Of a DNA stretch of 64,000 bases, positions 9,193-17,698 are shown piece after piece. The stretch comes from Pelagibius sp. Alg239-R121. GTDB taxonomy: Bacteria; Pseudomonadota; Alphaproteobacteria; Kiloniellales; Kiloniellaceae. Position 1 is the first letter of the stretch. Each line of letters opens with the position of its first letter. Made by a program: the position numbers and the translations under genes. The notes below the pieces were generated by a model. It did no database searches and was not told the origin of the DNA. It saw only the letters and a list, made by a program, of their open reading frames with translations. Location of the stretch: assembly GCF_947331435.1 (NCBI RefSeq), contig NZ_CAMZOF010000008.1:372001-436000 (forward strand), written 5' to 3'.

Positions 9193-9849
9193 TTACTCCG
9201 CTGCCTGTTTGCTCATCAGCCATGCTCTTAAACGTGCCGCCCGGCGCAGCGACGTAACACAGGCGCCGATGGCAACGAGCCACAATGCGATCATTAGAAC
9301 TTCATTCTGGCCATTCCATAAGGGCTCGAACGCCGCAAGAACCGCTGCAAGCGTAATAGCTGCCATGCGGTGGGGCTTTGCCATGGGGCCGCAAAAATCT
9401 GCCGGCATTCCGTTGGCTCCACCCAACTCCCGCACATAAGCAGTCAGAACCGCGAAAGCCGCCGCAGCCCAACCCAGGGCCGGTTCGCCAACGCCGTATC
9501 CGACACCGACCAGAATTAGAATGTCGGCAATACGATCCGGAAATTCGTTCCAAAAGGCGCCGTCGGGCGCGCTTTTTCCGGCCTCAATGGCGAGCATGCC
9601 GTCGAAGAGGTTGCAAAGCAGCCGCAACTGGCAAAAGACGGCTGCAGATATCAGCAGAATTGCGCGTGTGGCGTTTGCATCGACTTGGCCGGAAGTCCAG
9701 AAGGCGGCACCTGCAATAGCGGCCGCCAGCATACTGCCCTGAGATACCTGATTGGGGGACAGCGAGGTCTTGGCCAATGCCTGTGCCAGGCGCTTTGCCC
9801 AGCTGGTATCGCGGCTGGCCAGCGGACGTCGCGACTGATTTTCAGCCAT
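9193..9849 (-). CDS. CDP-alcohol phosphatidyltransferase family membrane protein
   Basis: Integral membrane enzyme of 218 residues expected to transfer a phosphatidyl or phospho-alcohol group from a CDP-activated donor. The CDP-alcohol motif (D-G-x2-A-R-x8-G-x3-D-x3-D) is present in altered form at 83-105: Asp83, Gly84, Ala87, Gly97 and Asp105 are kept, the Arg is Ile88 and the third Asp is Asn101, with Glu and Arg close by. Several hydrophobic helices surround it. It starts three bases after the stop of a small membrane protein and follows CdsA- and PlsC-like genes, which supports a lipid role. The motif change may mark a subfamily with another alcohol acceptor, or reduced activity. Confidence 0.8.
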   Translation of the reverse strand: MAENQSRRPLASRDTSWAKRLAQALAKTSLSPNQVSQGSMLAAAIAGAAFWTSGQVDANATRAILLISAAVFCQLRLLCNLFDGMLAIEAGKSAPDGAFWNEFPDRIADILILVGVGYGVGEPALGWAAAAFAVLTAYVRELGGANGMPADFCGPMAKPHRMAAITLAAVLAAFEPLWNGQNEVLMIALWLVAIGACVTSLRRAARLRAWLMSKQAAE

Positions 9850-9852
9850 ATC

Positions 9853-10254
9853 TTAGGGTCTCCGAGCGGTTTGCCGGGAATAGTTGTAGATCACCGCGTA
9901 ACTTGTCGCGACGGTCATGGGCAACGAGATCGTTGCCAGAATCTCTGGTGTTCCACTCGCTTTATGGATGGCAAGGAGAACGCAGGCCGACACGCTGCTG
10001 GCAATCAAAGGCGGTAACCACAAACGTTTTGAGCCTGAAAAGCGTGCGGCGAGGCGGTCGATGATCGTTTTTAACGTTAATGTGAGACAGGCTGACAGAG
10101 TGCCCTGCACAACACCCGCGACCACAGGCTCGGGCATGGGATGCGCACGATTGGAAAAGACAGCCCAACTTCCCATTCCTACAAAGGCGAAGAGAACGTG
10201 CGTAACACTATGGCCGGCAACTCGCCGTATGAGGGCGTTCAAGGCACCCACCAA
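9853..10254 (-). CDS. Small integral membrane protein of the phospholipid operon, unknown function
   Basis: Protein of 133 residues with about four hydrophobic stretches (around 18-34, 44-60, 80-97 and 105-122). It overlaps the end of the CdsA-like gene by 16 bases and ends three bases before the CDP-alcohol transferase, so translation is coupled on both sides. I recognise no family. The location between two membrane lipid enzymes suggests a transporter-like or accessory subunit in the same pathway. Confidence 0.65.
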   Translation of the reverse strand: MVGALNALIRRVAGHSVTHVLFAFVGMGSWAVFSNRAHPMPEPVVAGVVQGTLSACLTLTLKTIIDRLAARFSGSKRLWLPPLIASSVSACVLLAIHKASGTPEILATISLPMTVATSYAVIYNYSRQTARRP

Positions 10255-11186
10255 TAGCGGACAAGGTGGAAGAAGATTGGCGCCGAAAAGACCACTGAAT
10301 CGAGCCGGTCGATAAATCCGCCATGCCCGGCAATCAAGTGTCCCCAGTCCTTGATACCGCGGTCGCGTTTAATCGCTGACATGACAAGGCCACCGAAAAA
10401 ACCCATCAAAGCGATCACCAACGACAGCAACGCCGCCTGAAAAAAGGAAAAAGGCGTAATCCACCAGAGCGCGGCGCCGACCAGCATGGCGCTGAGAATA
10501 CCGCCCACAAAGCCTTCCAAGGTTTTCGACGGTGAGAGTTCCGGCGCGATTTTCCGGCGGCCATAGAGCTTACCCCAGACGTACTGCAGAACGTCGCTCG
10601 ACTGGACCACGACGATCAGAAACGCGATGAGCAAAACGTTCCGTCCTTCGTAACCGGGGATGTCCAGGCTGAGCAGAGCCGGAACGTGAGAAGCGCAGAA
10701 AACGCAGATCATCAAAGCCCATTGCGTTTCGGCGACCCGGTCCAGGTAGTTCTCGGTGTCACCTCGCAGGGCTGCGACGATGGGCATCAGCAGAAAGGCG
10801 TAAACCGGGATGAAGATCGAATAGAGGCCGTACCAGTCGATCCAGATAAGTCCGTACTGGATCGGTAGAACCACGAAGAACGCGCTGGCAAGTGCCCAAT
10901 GATCTGCGCGGCGGGTGTTTGTCAGTGTCGCGAACTCCCGTAGGGCCGCAAAGGAGCAAAACGCGAAGAGCAGCATGACGCCGGTCCGACCACCGAGGAA
11001 GGCGATGCCCATGAAAATGACCATAACCCACCAGGCCTGGATCCGGGCGTTGAGGTTCTCGATAACGCTGTTTGAGCCATCAGGTGACAGGCGTCGCTGC
11101 AGGACGTAGCCGATTGCAGAAGCAATCACAAGGATGGTGCCGATGCCGCCAAGAAGCATCATGAGATCCGAATGGAAGCCGGTCAT
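10239..11186 (-). CDS. Phosphatidate cytidylyltransferase (CdsA family)
   Basis: Membrane enzyme of 315 residues that makes CDP-diacylglycerol from phosphatidate and CTP. The family signature near the C-terminus is complete: SAIKRDRGIKDWGHLIAGHG followed by GFIDRLD. Upstream, SPSKTLEGFVGG is also a CdsA hallmark. About eight hydrophobic helices are visible. It overlaps the acyltransferase start by four bases. Its partners (acyltransferase before it, CDP-alcohol transferase after it) suggest a dedicated side pathway rather than the essential housekeeping copy, which usually sits with frr, uppS and dxr genes; none are here. Confidence 0.9.
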   Translation of the reverse strand: MTGFHSDLMMLLGGIGTILVIASAIGYVLQRRLSPDGSNSVIENLNARIQAWWVMVIFMGIAFLGGRTGVMLLFAFCSFAALREFATLTNTRRADHWALASAFFVVLPIQYGLIWIDWYGLYSIFIPVYAFLLMPIVAALRGDTENYLDRVAETQWALMICVFCASHVPALLSLDIPGYEGRNVLLIAFLIVVVQSSDVLQYVWGKLYGRRKIAPELSPSKTLEGFVGGILSAMLVGAALWWITPFSFFQAALLSLVIALMGFFGGLVMSAIKRDRGIKDWGHLIAGHGGFIDRLDSVVFSAPIFFHLVRYWWVP

Positions 11187-11824
11187 TTGCGGCTTCCTTC
11201 CGTATCAGGCGAGAGCGACAGGAGAGCCGACTCGGCGCGGGCAATGAAATCCGCCTTGCTTTCTTCCACGGCGACACGAAGGGGCCCGCCAAAGGTCACG
11301 GTGCAAATCAGGGGGATGGGAACCAACTCACCCTTTGGCATGACCCTGTTGAGGTTCTCGATCCACACGGGGACCATCTCAACAGCGGGACGGGCTTTGG
11401 CTAGATGATAGAGGCCCGCTTTGAAGGGCAGAAGCGGCTCAGCCGTTTCGTTGCGTGTTCCTTCGGGGAACAGAATGAGCGATGCGCCGCCGTCGAGTGC
11501 TTCTGCCATGGTCTCAATGGGATCACCTGTCCTGGTTTCCCGGTCCCGGTCGATCAGCACGGCGTTAAACACATTCCGGCCGATAAAGCGCTTGAGAGTG
11601 GATTTGAGCCAATAATCCGCACCGGCAACAGGCCGCGCCGTGCGGCGTAACCGAAACGGCAAAACCGTCCAGATCAGGATGAAATCGCCATGACTTGCAT
11701 GATTAGCGAAGTAAATCCGCTGCTTTGCAGTGGGCTCGACGCCCAGCCAGATACCGCGGACGGCCGTGATAAAACGGGCGAAGAGAACAATGGCCGTGCC
11801 GACGAGGCGTGCCAAGAGGCTCAT
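11183..11824 (-). CDS. 1-acyl-glycerol-3-phosphate acyltransferase-like protein (PlsC family)
   Basis: Acyltransferase of 213 residues. The catalytic NHxxxxD motif is present as NHASHGD and the glycerol-phosphate-binding block as FPEGTRN. A hydrophobic N-terminus would anchor it in the membrane. It begins 13 bases after the universal stress protein stop and overlaps the cdsA-like gene by ATGA. The expected product, phosphatidate or a related phospholipid, would feed the next enzyme. The lysolipid acceptor may differ from that of housekeeping PlsC. Confidence 0.88.
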   Translation of the reverse strand: MSLLARLVGTAIVLFARFITAVRGIWLGVEPTAKQRIYFANHASHGDFILIWTVLPFRLRRTARPVAGADYWLKSTLKRFIGRNVFNAVLIDRDRETRTGDPIETMAEALDGGASLILFPEGTRNETAEPLLPFKAGLYHLAKARPAVEMVPVWIENLNRVMPKGELVPIPLICTVTFGGPLRVAVEESKADFIARAESALLSLSPDTEGSRK

Positions 11825-11836
11825 CGTCTTAGCGCA

Positions 11837-12664
11837 CTAGTGGGAAATGACGACAGGACGTTCGGTGGTCTTGAGTATGTGATCGGTGACGCTGCCCATG
11901 ATCAGCTCCCGCAGGCGCGAATGCCCGTGGGCACCGATGACAATGAGATCCACGTCGCAGCTATCAGCCACATCCAGGATTGTCTGGCCAACGGATTCCT
12001 CATAGTTCGCGATATTCTGTGTGTCCACATTAACGCCGTGACGCTCAAGATACTTTGCGACTTCGTGCAGTGACAACGCATCGTAGGCGTCGGGAGCCAC
12101 GGTCAGCACAAAGACTTTATCGGCACCAATCAGCAATGACATATTGTCGCGGACGGCCCTGACCGTTTCACGGGTATCCTTCCAGGCCACCAGGATACGT
12201 TTTCCAATGGTCTCGATGTTTTCATCGCGGGGAAGAACGAGAACCGGCAGGCCGCTATGCAGCGCAAGCTCTTCCGGCAAACGCATCCGGAGCCGGTCCT
12301 CCAGGCTGTCGTAAGTCGGCTGACTGGCGATAACCAGATCTGCCGCATGGGCATGTCTGGCGAGCAGGTCCAGATGATCGCCTTCGGTGGTGATCCAGCT
12401 GTATTCAATATTGCTGCGTTCGCAGCGCGCATCAAACTCTTCTTCCAAAGCCTCTGCCGTTTTACGGGCCTGGGCCGTTGCTTCTGAAAGATAGGCAGCC
12501 GACGCACCGCGCCCAGTGATCTCTGCCGGCATGCCGATCGGTGTGGTGATGAACAATGCCGTTACATGTGCCTTGCGTTCCTCCGCGAGCGTCAGGGCGA
12601 CCTCTAGGCGTTTCAGGTGTTCTTCATCATCGGCGAGATGCACCAGGATCGTCTTTACAGTCAT
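11837..12664 (-). CDS. Tandem-domain universal stress protein
   Basis: Cytoplasmic protein of 275 residues with two UspA-like alpha/beta domains (about 1-140 and 150-275). The C-terminal half has the ATP-binding signature G-x2-G-x9-G-S in GAHGHSRLRELIMGSVTD; the N-terminal half lacks a clear copy. It appears to lead the operon with plsC- and cdsA-like genes, only 13 bases away. A link between stress and membrane lipid remodelling is possible but inferred only from gene order. Confidence 0.88.
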   Translation of the reverse strand: MTVKTILVHLADDEEHLKRLEVALTLAEERKAHVTALFITTPIGMPAEITGRGASAAYLSEATAQARKTAEALEEEFDARCERSNIEYSWITTEGDHLDLLARHAHAADLVIASQPTYDSLEDRLRMRLPEELALHSGLPVLVLPRDENIETIGKRILVAWKDTRETVRAVRDNMSLLIGADKVFVLTVAPDAYDALSLHEVAKYLERHGVNVDTQNIANYEESVGQTILDVADSCDVDLIVIGAHGHSRLRELIMGSVTDHILKTTERPVVISH

Positions 12665-12906
12665 CTTCTTCCCTCTTACGCAGGACTATCCTTTAGAGTC
12701 TGATCGTCGTTCGCTGGATCGGCGAAACACACAATTCATTCTCTATCTCATGTCGTTAGAGGGCGAGTCATCTTCTCGATTAATTTCGTCAAGTATGATC
12801 GCACTCTATGCCGGTGATCGCTTACCTATCTGATTACCGCCTAAAGCAAGCTAACGAGCGACGAAGCTTGACGCAACCTGTCCGTAGTCTGCGGGCGAAC
12901 GCGCCT

Positions 12907-13653
12907 TTAGAGCGTTTTATCCGCTTGCCATGGGATTAAAAGCCGAAGACCACGGTCGATGGAGAAGTAGAGACAAACCGCAAAGAGTGCGAGAACAAGG
13001 AGTGCAGCGAACATGACGTCAACCTGCAGGCGCGCGTTTGCGTGCAGCATCAGGTAACCCAACCCGGCACTCGAGCCGACCCATTCGCCGACAATGGCGC
13101 CAATTGGGGCAACGGACGCTGCAACCCGGAGGCCTGACGCAAGGGCCGGAAGGGCCGCAGGAATGCGGATTTGGGTCAGGGTGCGCCAACGCGAACCACC
13201 CATGACTTGAGCGAGGTCAAGCCACCCGGGTTCGGTTCGCCGCAAACCGTCGTAAAAGGCGACCGTGACGGGAAAATAGATGATCAACGTCGCCATCGCG
13301 ACCTTGGAGGCCAGGCCGTAGCCGAGCCACAGCACCAGGATCGGCGCGAGAGCAAAAACCGGAATGGCCTGGCTCACCACCAGGACCGGCAAAATCCATA
13401 GTCTTGCGCTTCGAAAATTGGCGATGACCAGGGCAGAGGAACAACCAAGAAGCATCCCCAGGCCAAGACCAAGTAGAATTTCGGATATGGTCACGCCCGC
13501 GTGCGACAAAAGCAGGGGCCATTGCGCAAACAACGCCGACAGAACCGAAAGCGGGGCAGGGAGGATAAAGGCTGCAACGCCGGTAATGCTGACCAACAGC
13601 TGCCAGACAACGAGAAGACCCAAAAAGATGATGACGGGGCGCAGCAGCTTCAT
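12907..13653 (-). CDS. ABC transporter permease, SsuC/ThiX type
   Basis: Inner-membrane permease of 248 residues with about six helices of the nitrate/sulfonate/taurine/pyrimidine importer class. The loop that contacts the ATPase is seen around MGGSRWRTLTQIRIPAALP. It overlaps the upstream ATPase gene by four bases. No periplasmic binding protein is found next to the pair, and no TPP riboswitch lies upstream, so the substrate (thiamine precursor, sulfonate or other) stays open. Confidence 0.85.
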   Translation of the reverse strand: MKLLRPVIIFLGLLVVWQLLVSITGVAAFILPAPLSVLSALFAQWPLLLSHAGVTISEILLGLGLGMLLGCSSALVIANFRSARLWILPVLVVSQAIPVFALAPILVLWLGYGLASKVAMATLIIYFPVTVAFYDGLRRTEPGWLDLAQVMGGSRWRTLTQIRIPAALPALASGLRVAASVAPIGAIVGEWVGSSAGLGYLMLHANARLQVDVMFAALLVLALFAVCLYFSIDRGLRLLIPWQADKTL

Positions 13654-14474
13654 TGACCGGCCTGAATTTGCGCATTCGACGAAGCGGCTCGTGCCTGATG
13701 CTTTGCCGCGGTCAGCCGCTCCATGATAGCGGCCTGCAATGCTGCAACTTCGACAGTACCTGCATCGCGCAACGGTTCGCTCGGCGGGTCGATCGGGGTT
13801 TCAAAGCGCGCTGGTGAGCCTGTCAGTAACAATAACCGGTGGCCAATGCGCAAAGCCTCAAGGGGGTCGTGCGTAACCAGAAGTGTTGTTTTCCCGGCAA
13901 GCAGGCTCGACGCGAGTTCCTGAAGCTCGAAACGCGTGATGGCATCGAGTGCGGAAAAGGGCTCATCCATCAGAACAATCGGGCGGTCTTCCATCAAGGT
14001 CCGCGCCAGTGCCACCCGTTGGCGCATTCCGCCGGAAAGGCTGGCAGGTCTGCTTTTTTCCTGTCCGCGCAGACCGACGCGTTCCAGCAGAGCGCTCGCG
14101 CGGCCACAATCGGGACGCACGCCGCGCAGCCGGCTGCCTAGCATCACATTGTCCAGGACGTTCAACCAGGGGAGCAAAAGGTCCTGCTGTGCCAGATAGG
14201 CGACATCCGCCTTGGAGCCCTCGGTACCGTTGAATAGCAACCGGCCCGAAACCGTTGCCTCTGCACCGTTGCCGCTTAAGCCGGCGATGTACCGCAGCAA
14301 ACTGGACTTGCCGACACCTGATGGCCCCAACAAGCAGGTCATGTGTCCAACTGGGAGGTCGAGGTCCAGGTCTTCGAAAACGACTTTGCCCTCGTAGCTC
14401 AGACTCGCGCTGCGCAGACTGATTCCAGAAATGGCATTCTGTACGTTGTTGGAAGGGGCGGAAACGTCGGTCAC
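13650..14474 (-). CDS. ABC transporter ATP-binding protein, SsuB/ThiZ type
   Basis: ATPase of 274 residues with Walker A GPSGVGKSS, a Q-loop in AYLAQQDLLLPWLN, signature LSGGMRQR and Walker B IVLMDEPFSALD. It drives the adjacent permease (four-base overlap). The first codon appears to be GTG at 14474, with no strong ribosome-binding site; an internal start is possible. Its leader region contains one arm of the inverted repeat described at 14484-14743. Confidence 0.87.
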   Translation of the reverse strand: MTDVSAPSNNVQNAISGISLRSASLSYEGKVVFEDLDLDLPVGHMTCLLGPSGVGKSSLLRYIAGLSGNGAEATVSGRLLFNGTEGSKADVAYLAQQDLLLPWLNVLDNVMLGSRLRGVRPDCGRASALLERVGLRGQEKSRPASLSGGMRQRVALARTLMEDRPIVLMDEPFSALDAITRFELQELASSLLAGKTTLLVTHDPLEALRIGHRLLLLTGSPARFETPIDPPSEPLRDAGTVEVAALQAAIMERLTAAKHQARAASSNAQIQAGQ

Positions 14475-14483
14475 AAGTTTAAT

Positions 14484-14743
14484 ACCAAGGAGCGTTGATA
14501 ATGACGCATAGAGATTGTTTACAGGGGGCTTCGGGTAGGAGAAGGGACGCAGGCGATGCAGAGCATCGGCCAGATCTTTCGACGCCCTCTGTAGGTTCCT
14601 GTAGTCAACTGAAACGGCGACTTTGCACGACTTTCGGACTGCGTCCCGCGCGGCTTCCGATGCCCAGCATCGCTGCGCCGCACGCTCCTATCCGAAAGAC
14701 GCGTAAAGACGCCTCTATGAGTCATTATCGACGCTCCTTGGCA
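14484..14743. repeat. Long imperfect inverted repeat between the ABC operon and the deacetylase gene
   Basis: The arm at 14484 onward (CCAAGGAGCGTTGATAATGA...) recurs inverted from 14743 inward (CCAAGGAGCGTCGATAATGA...). The first 29 bases match at 27 positions. Similarity continues, with gaps, for about 85-90 bases, through shared TTTAC, TTCGG-TAGGAG and CGATGC-GCATCGG blocks. About 80 bases separate the arms. Each arm reads AAGGAG-N8-ATGACNCATAG, a ribosome site plus start of a short Arg-rich frame beginning Met-Thr-His-Arg, so a duplicated small gene or a mobile palindromic element are both possible. The 386-bp gap holds no other gene I can support. Confidence 0.7.
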
Positions 14744-14860
14744 TAACTGCTCCGCAGGGTAGGGCTCCGGCGCTTGACCTTGAGCAGGCCGCGCTTAGGC
14801 TATTCAGTATTGGCCGACTATGGCAGCCGATCCAGGGTGCGGCAAGCTGGTGCGTGAGGT

Positions 14861-16024
14861 ATGGAAAATGCCCCGAAAGGGCGTAGGTACAAGTCTTTGA
14901 CGCGAGAACCGCAATTCATCGGCAGTGAGATCTACCGGCGTTCAACATATGGCATGCGTCACCCGCTTGCGATCCCGCGCGTCTCCACCTGTATCGATCT
15001 CTGCCGTGCAATGGGCTGGCTGCCGGACCGGCAGTACCATGATTCTCCGCTTGCCACGGATGAACAGCTGGCGCGTTTCCACACACCGGACTATATCGCC
15101 GCGCTCAAAAGGGCAGAGGCCGACCAGACCTTAAGCGCAGAAGAGCGCGAGACCTTCAATCTTGGACGCAACGGCAATCCGATCTTCTCAGAAGTCTTTC
15201 GCCGTCCGGCAACGGCTTCAGGCGGTTCGATTCTGGCTGCCCAGCTCGTCGCGAACGCGGGTGTTGTCTACAATCCTGCCGGCGGTACGCATCATGGGCG
15301 CCCTGACCACGCCAGCGGTTTCTGCTTTTTCAACGATCCTGCTCTTTGCATTCTCGAACTCTTGGATAAGGGAGCCGAACGGGTGTTCTATCTGGACGTC
15401 GATGCCCATCATGGCGACGGTGTGCAGGACGCCTTTGGTGAGCGCGGCAACGTCATGACCCTTTCCGTTCACGAAAATGGTCGCTGGCCAATGAACGCCA
15501 GGGAAAGCAATGGATCAGGCACGCTAGAAGACCGTGCCGGCGGCATGGCGAGAAATCTACCGGTCCCGGCGGACTTCAACGACAGTGAGATGGATTACAT
15601 CATGGAGGCCTGTGTTCTGCCTTTATTGGACGAGTTCGGGCCGGACACGATTGTCCTGCAGTGCGGTGCCGACGGCCTGGCGGATGACCCCATGAGCCGT
15701 CTGGACCTGTCGAACGGGGCGCTTTGGCGCGTGGCGGGCAGGCTTTTGGGCAGAGCAGGTAAATTTATCGTGCTTGGTGGCGGCGGATATAATCCCTGGT
15801 CGGTTGGGCGTTGTTGGGCGGGGATTTGGGCTGTGCTCAATGGTTACGATATTCCAGACCGTCTGCCTGATCCCGCCATCGAGATACTGCGTGCACTGAG
15901 CTGGCGGCACAGCAAAGGACGCAATCCACCGGATTATTGGATGACCACGTTACTGGATCCGGCACGGCCGGGACCGGTCCGCCCGGAGATCAGGGATATT
16001 GTCGCCGAGGTCTTGAGACCCTAG
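14861..16024 (+). CDS. Histone deacetylase / acetylpolyamine amidohydrolase family protein
   Basis: Zn-dependent deacetylase-fold enzyme of 387 residues. The catalytic core is complete: GGTHHGRPDHASGFCFFND (His pair and Asp/His), DVDAHHGDGVQ (zinc Asp and His), QCGADGLADDP (zinc Asp) and LGGGGYNP. Length and motifs fit the class I HDAC/AcuC group more than the shorter polyamine deacetylases. The likely role is removal of acetyl groups from protein lysines or small amines. It is monocistronic or co-transcribed with the DUF192 gene that follows 34 bases later. Confidence 0.88.
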   Translation: MENAPKGRRYKSLTREPQFIGSEIYRRSTYGMRHPLAIPRVSTCIDLCRAMGWLPDRQYHDSPLATDEQLARFHTPDYIAALKRAEADQTLSAEERETFNLGRNGNPIFSEVFRRPATASGGSILAAQLVANAGVVYNPAGGTHHGRPDHASGFCFFNDPALCILELLDKGAERVFYLDVDAHHGDGVQDAFGERGNVMTLSVHENGRWPMNARESNGSGTLEDRAGGMARNLPVPADFNDSEMDYIMEACVLPLLDEFGPDTIVLQCGADGLADDPMSRLDLSNGALWRVAGRLLGRAGKFIVLGGGGYNPWSVGRCWAGIWAVLNGYDIPDRLPDPAIEILRALSWRHSKGRNPPDYWMTTLLDPARPGPVRPEIRDIVAEVLRP

Positions 16025-16058
16025 GTTGAAGGATAAGCCAACCTGCCTGGATTTTACG

Positions 16059-16523
16059 ATGACCCGTTCGCTCTGCCGCCTGATTCTGATCACCATCTTT
16101 TCGTTCACCGCCTCGGCGGCTTCGGCGCAAAGCGGCCTTGCCAGTTTCGAACGGGACGAATTGACCATCGTGACGGAGGAAGGAACTGAACATATTTTCG
16201 ACATTGAGTTGGCCGTCGATCCCAAGCAGCAGGCACAAGGCCTGATGTTCCGGCGTCAAATGCCGGCAGACGCCGGTATGCTGTTCATCTACAAGCCATC
16301 GCGCGAAGCCGTCATGTGGATGCAGAACACCTTCCTACCGCTCGATATGCTGTTCATAAAGGCGGATGGGCGCATCGTGAAGATCGTCGAGCGCACGGTC
16401 CCGCAATCGCACAAACGCATTCCTGCGGGTGAAGCGATCACCGGGGTTCTCGAACTGAACGGCGGCACCGTCTCGCGGCTGGGCATCAAGACCGGCGACC
16501 GTGTAGAGCATTCGAGTTTTTGA
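16059..16523 (+). CDS. DUF192 family exported protein
   Basis: Protein of 154 residues from the ATG at 16059. A TTG at 16026 would add eleven residues but would place a polar stretch before the signal. A signal peptide covers about residues 1-23 ending ASAQS. The DUF192 core follows with QAQGLMFRRQMPADAGMLF, MWMQNTFLPLDMLFI and a VLELNGG turn. The family is periplasmic and of unknown biochemical role. Confidence 0.88.
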   Translation: MTRSLCRLILITIFSFTASAASAQSGLASFERDELTIVTEEGTEHIFDIELAVDPKQQAQGLMFRRQMPADAGMLFIYKPSREAVMWMQNTFLPLDMLFIKADGRIVKIVERTVPQSHKRIPAGEAITGVLELNGGTVSRLGIKTGDRVEHSSF

Positions 16524-16540
16524 TGCAGCGCAGACAGTCC

Positions 16541-17008
16541 TTACGCGCTGAAGCGTTCGCGCAGCAGCACAAAAAGGCTGGACTCCTCTGTGACGGGACA
16601 GCGGTAAATCCCGACGCCGCCAAGGACCTTTAAGGCGATGGCCGCCGCGTTCCAGGCATCATCTTCAACAGCGTCGTCCCACACCGGTTGGGCAAAGAAT
16701 TTCAAGCCTGAGCTTTCGGTCAGCTGTTTCAGCTTTGCGGTTTCGGCGGAAAAGGTCTCCAGGATGGACTCATTCGCCCAACCCCACATCCAACTGTTAT
16801 TGGACAGCGACCCGATGGCAATGGCGTCGAAGGTCAGCGGCGCTTTACCTTCGGCGGAAAGGGTGACTGTGGCGCTTTCCTGGTCCATGTGCCAGTGACG
16901 GCCCTCGAGATCGAAATTGCGTTCCAACTGGGTTTGAGCACTTTCCAGCCCTTCCCAGGCTTCGGAAGCAAAGCTGTTGATCTGCTCCTGAGACCAAGTC
17001 ATGTGCAT
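16541..17008 (-). CDS. DUF6882-like hypothetical protein
   Basis: Cytoplasmic protein of 155 residues, rich in Trp, with the block SNNSWMWGWANESI that I associate with the DUF6882 family. No membrane segment or signal. It overlaps the end of the O-methyltransferase gene by ten bases and is probably co-transcribed with it. Function unknown; the family name is from memory and could be wrong. Confidence 0.65.
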   Translation of the reverse strand: MHMTWSQEQINSFASEAWEGLESAQTQLERNFDLEGRHWHMDQESATVTLSAEGKAPLTFDAIAIGSLSNNSWMWGWANESILETFSAETAKLKQLTESSGLKFFAQPVWDDAVEDDAWNAAAIALKVLGGVGIYRCPVTEESSLFVLLRERFSA

Positions 17009-17664
17009 TTCCTTGCCAATGTCAGGCCGTCTCCGATTGGCACCAGCGAGAGGTCGACGCGCGTATCTTCCTTCAGCACTGCGTTCAGTGCCCGAATAGC
17101 CCGGGTGTCGTCGCTGTTGTCGTCTTCATTCACGACCGAACCACCCCAGAGCACATTGTCGATCGCAATCAAACCACCCGGACGAACCAGCTTCAGGCAG
17201 CGTTCGTAATAGCTTGCATAGTTGGTTTTATCGGCATCGATGAAAGCAAAGTCGTAACTGGCTTCCTGGCCGTTTGCCAACAAACTATCGAGACTATCGA
17301 CCGCCGGTCCAATCCGCAGGTCGATCTTTCCGGCAACACCTGCTTCTTTCCAGAAGGGCTGGCCAACCGAGGTGAACGTCTCGCTGACGTCACAGGCGAC
17401 CAGCTTGCCGTCTTCGGGCAGGACGCTGGCCACCGCAAGCGCGCTGTAGCCGGTGAAGGTACCGATTTCCAGTGTTTTCCGGGCGCCGATCAGCTTGACC
17501 AGCAACTGCATGAACTGACCCTGCTCGGGGCTGATCTGCATACCGGCCTCCGGCATGTTTTCCGTCGCCTGGCGCAGGCGGGCAAAAAGATCCGGTTCAC
17601 GCAGAGAAACAGTGAGCAGATATCTGTAAAGACTGTCATCAAGACCAATGGAGCGTGTCGACAT
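16999..17664 (-). CDS. Class I SAM-dependent O-methyltransferase
   Basis: Methyltransferase of 221 residues of the caffeoyl-CoA/catechol O-methyltransferase type. The SAM-binding motif I is LEIGTFTGYSALA at about 66-78, and the metal/SAM acidic loop is FIDADKTNY, followed by GGLIAIDNVLWGG. All are usual for the family (O-methyltransferase family 3). The substrate is a hydroxylated small molecule that cannot be named from sequence. The gene is divergent from prfC. Confidence 0.88.
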   Translation of the reverse strand: MSTRSIGLDDSLYRYLLTVSLREPDLFARLRQATENMPEAGMQISPEQGQFMQLLVKLIGARKTLEIGTFTGYSALAVASVLPEDGKLVACDVSETFTSVGQPFWKEAGVAGKIDLRIGPAVDSLDSLLANGQEASYDFAFIDADKTNYASYYERCLKLVRPGGLIAIDNVLWGGSVVNEDDNSDDTRAIRALNAVLKEDTRVDLSLVPIGDGLTLARKCT

Positions 17665-17698
17665 GAAGCTGTAATCCCGAAACGGTGTGAGCCGAACC

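Noticed and set aside
14519-14725. Arg-rich frames starting Met-Thr-His-Arg in the two arms of the inverted repeat (also 14495-14746 on the plus strand)
   Set aside because: Only the first codons are shared and the rest diverges with no protein-like conservation, so I list the repeat and not two genes.
14475-14860. TPP riboswitch upstream of the ThiXZ-type importer genes
   Set aside because: The conserved CUGAGA and ACCUGAUC blocks are absent; the structure there is an inverted duplication instead.
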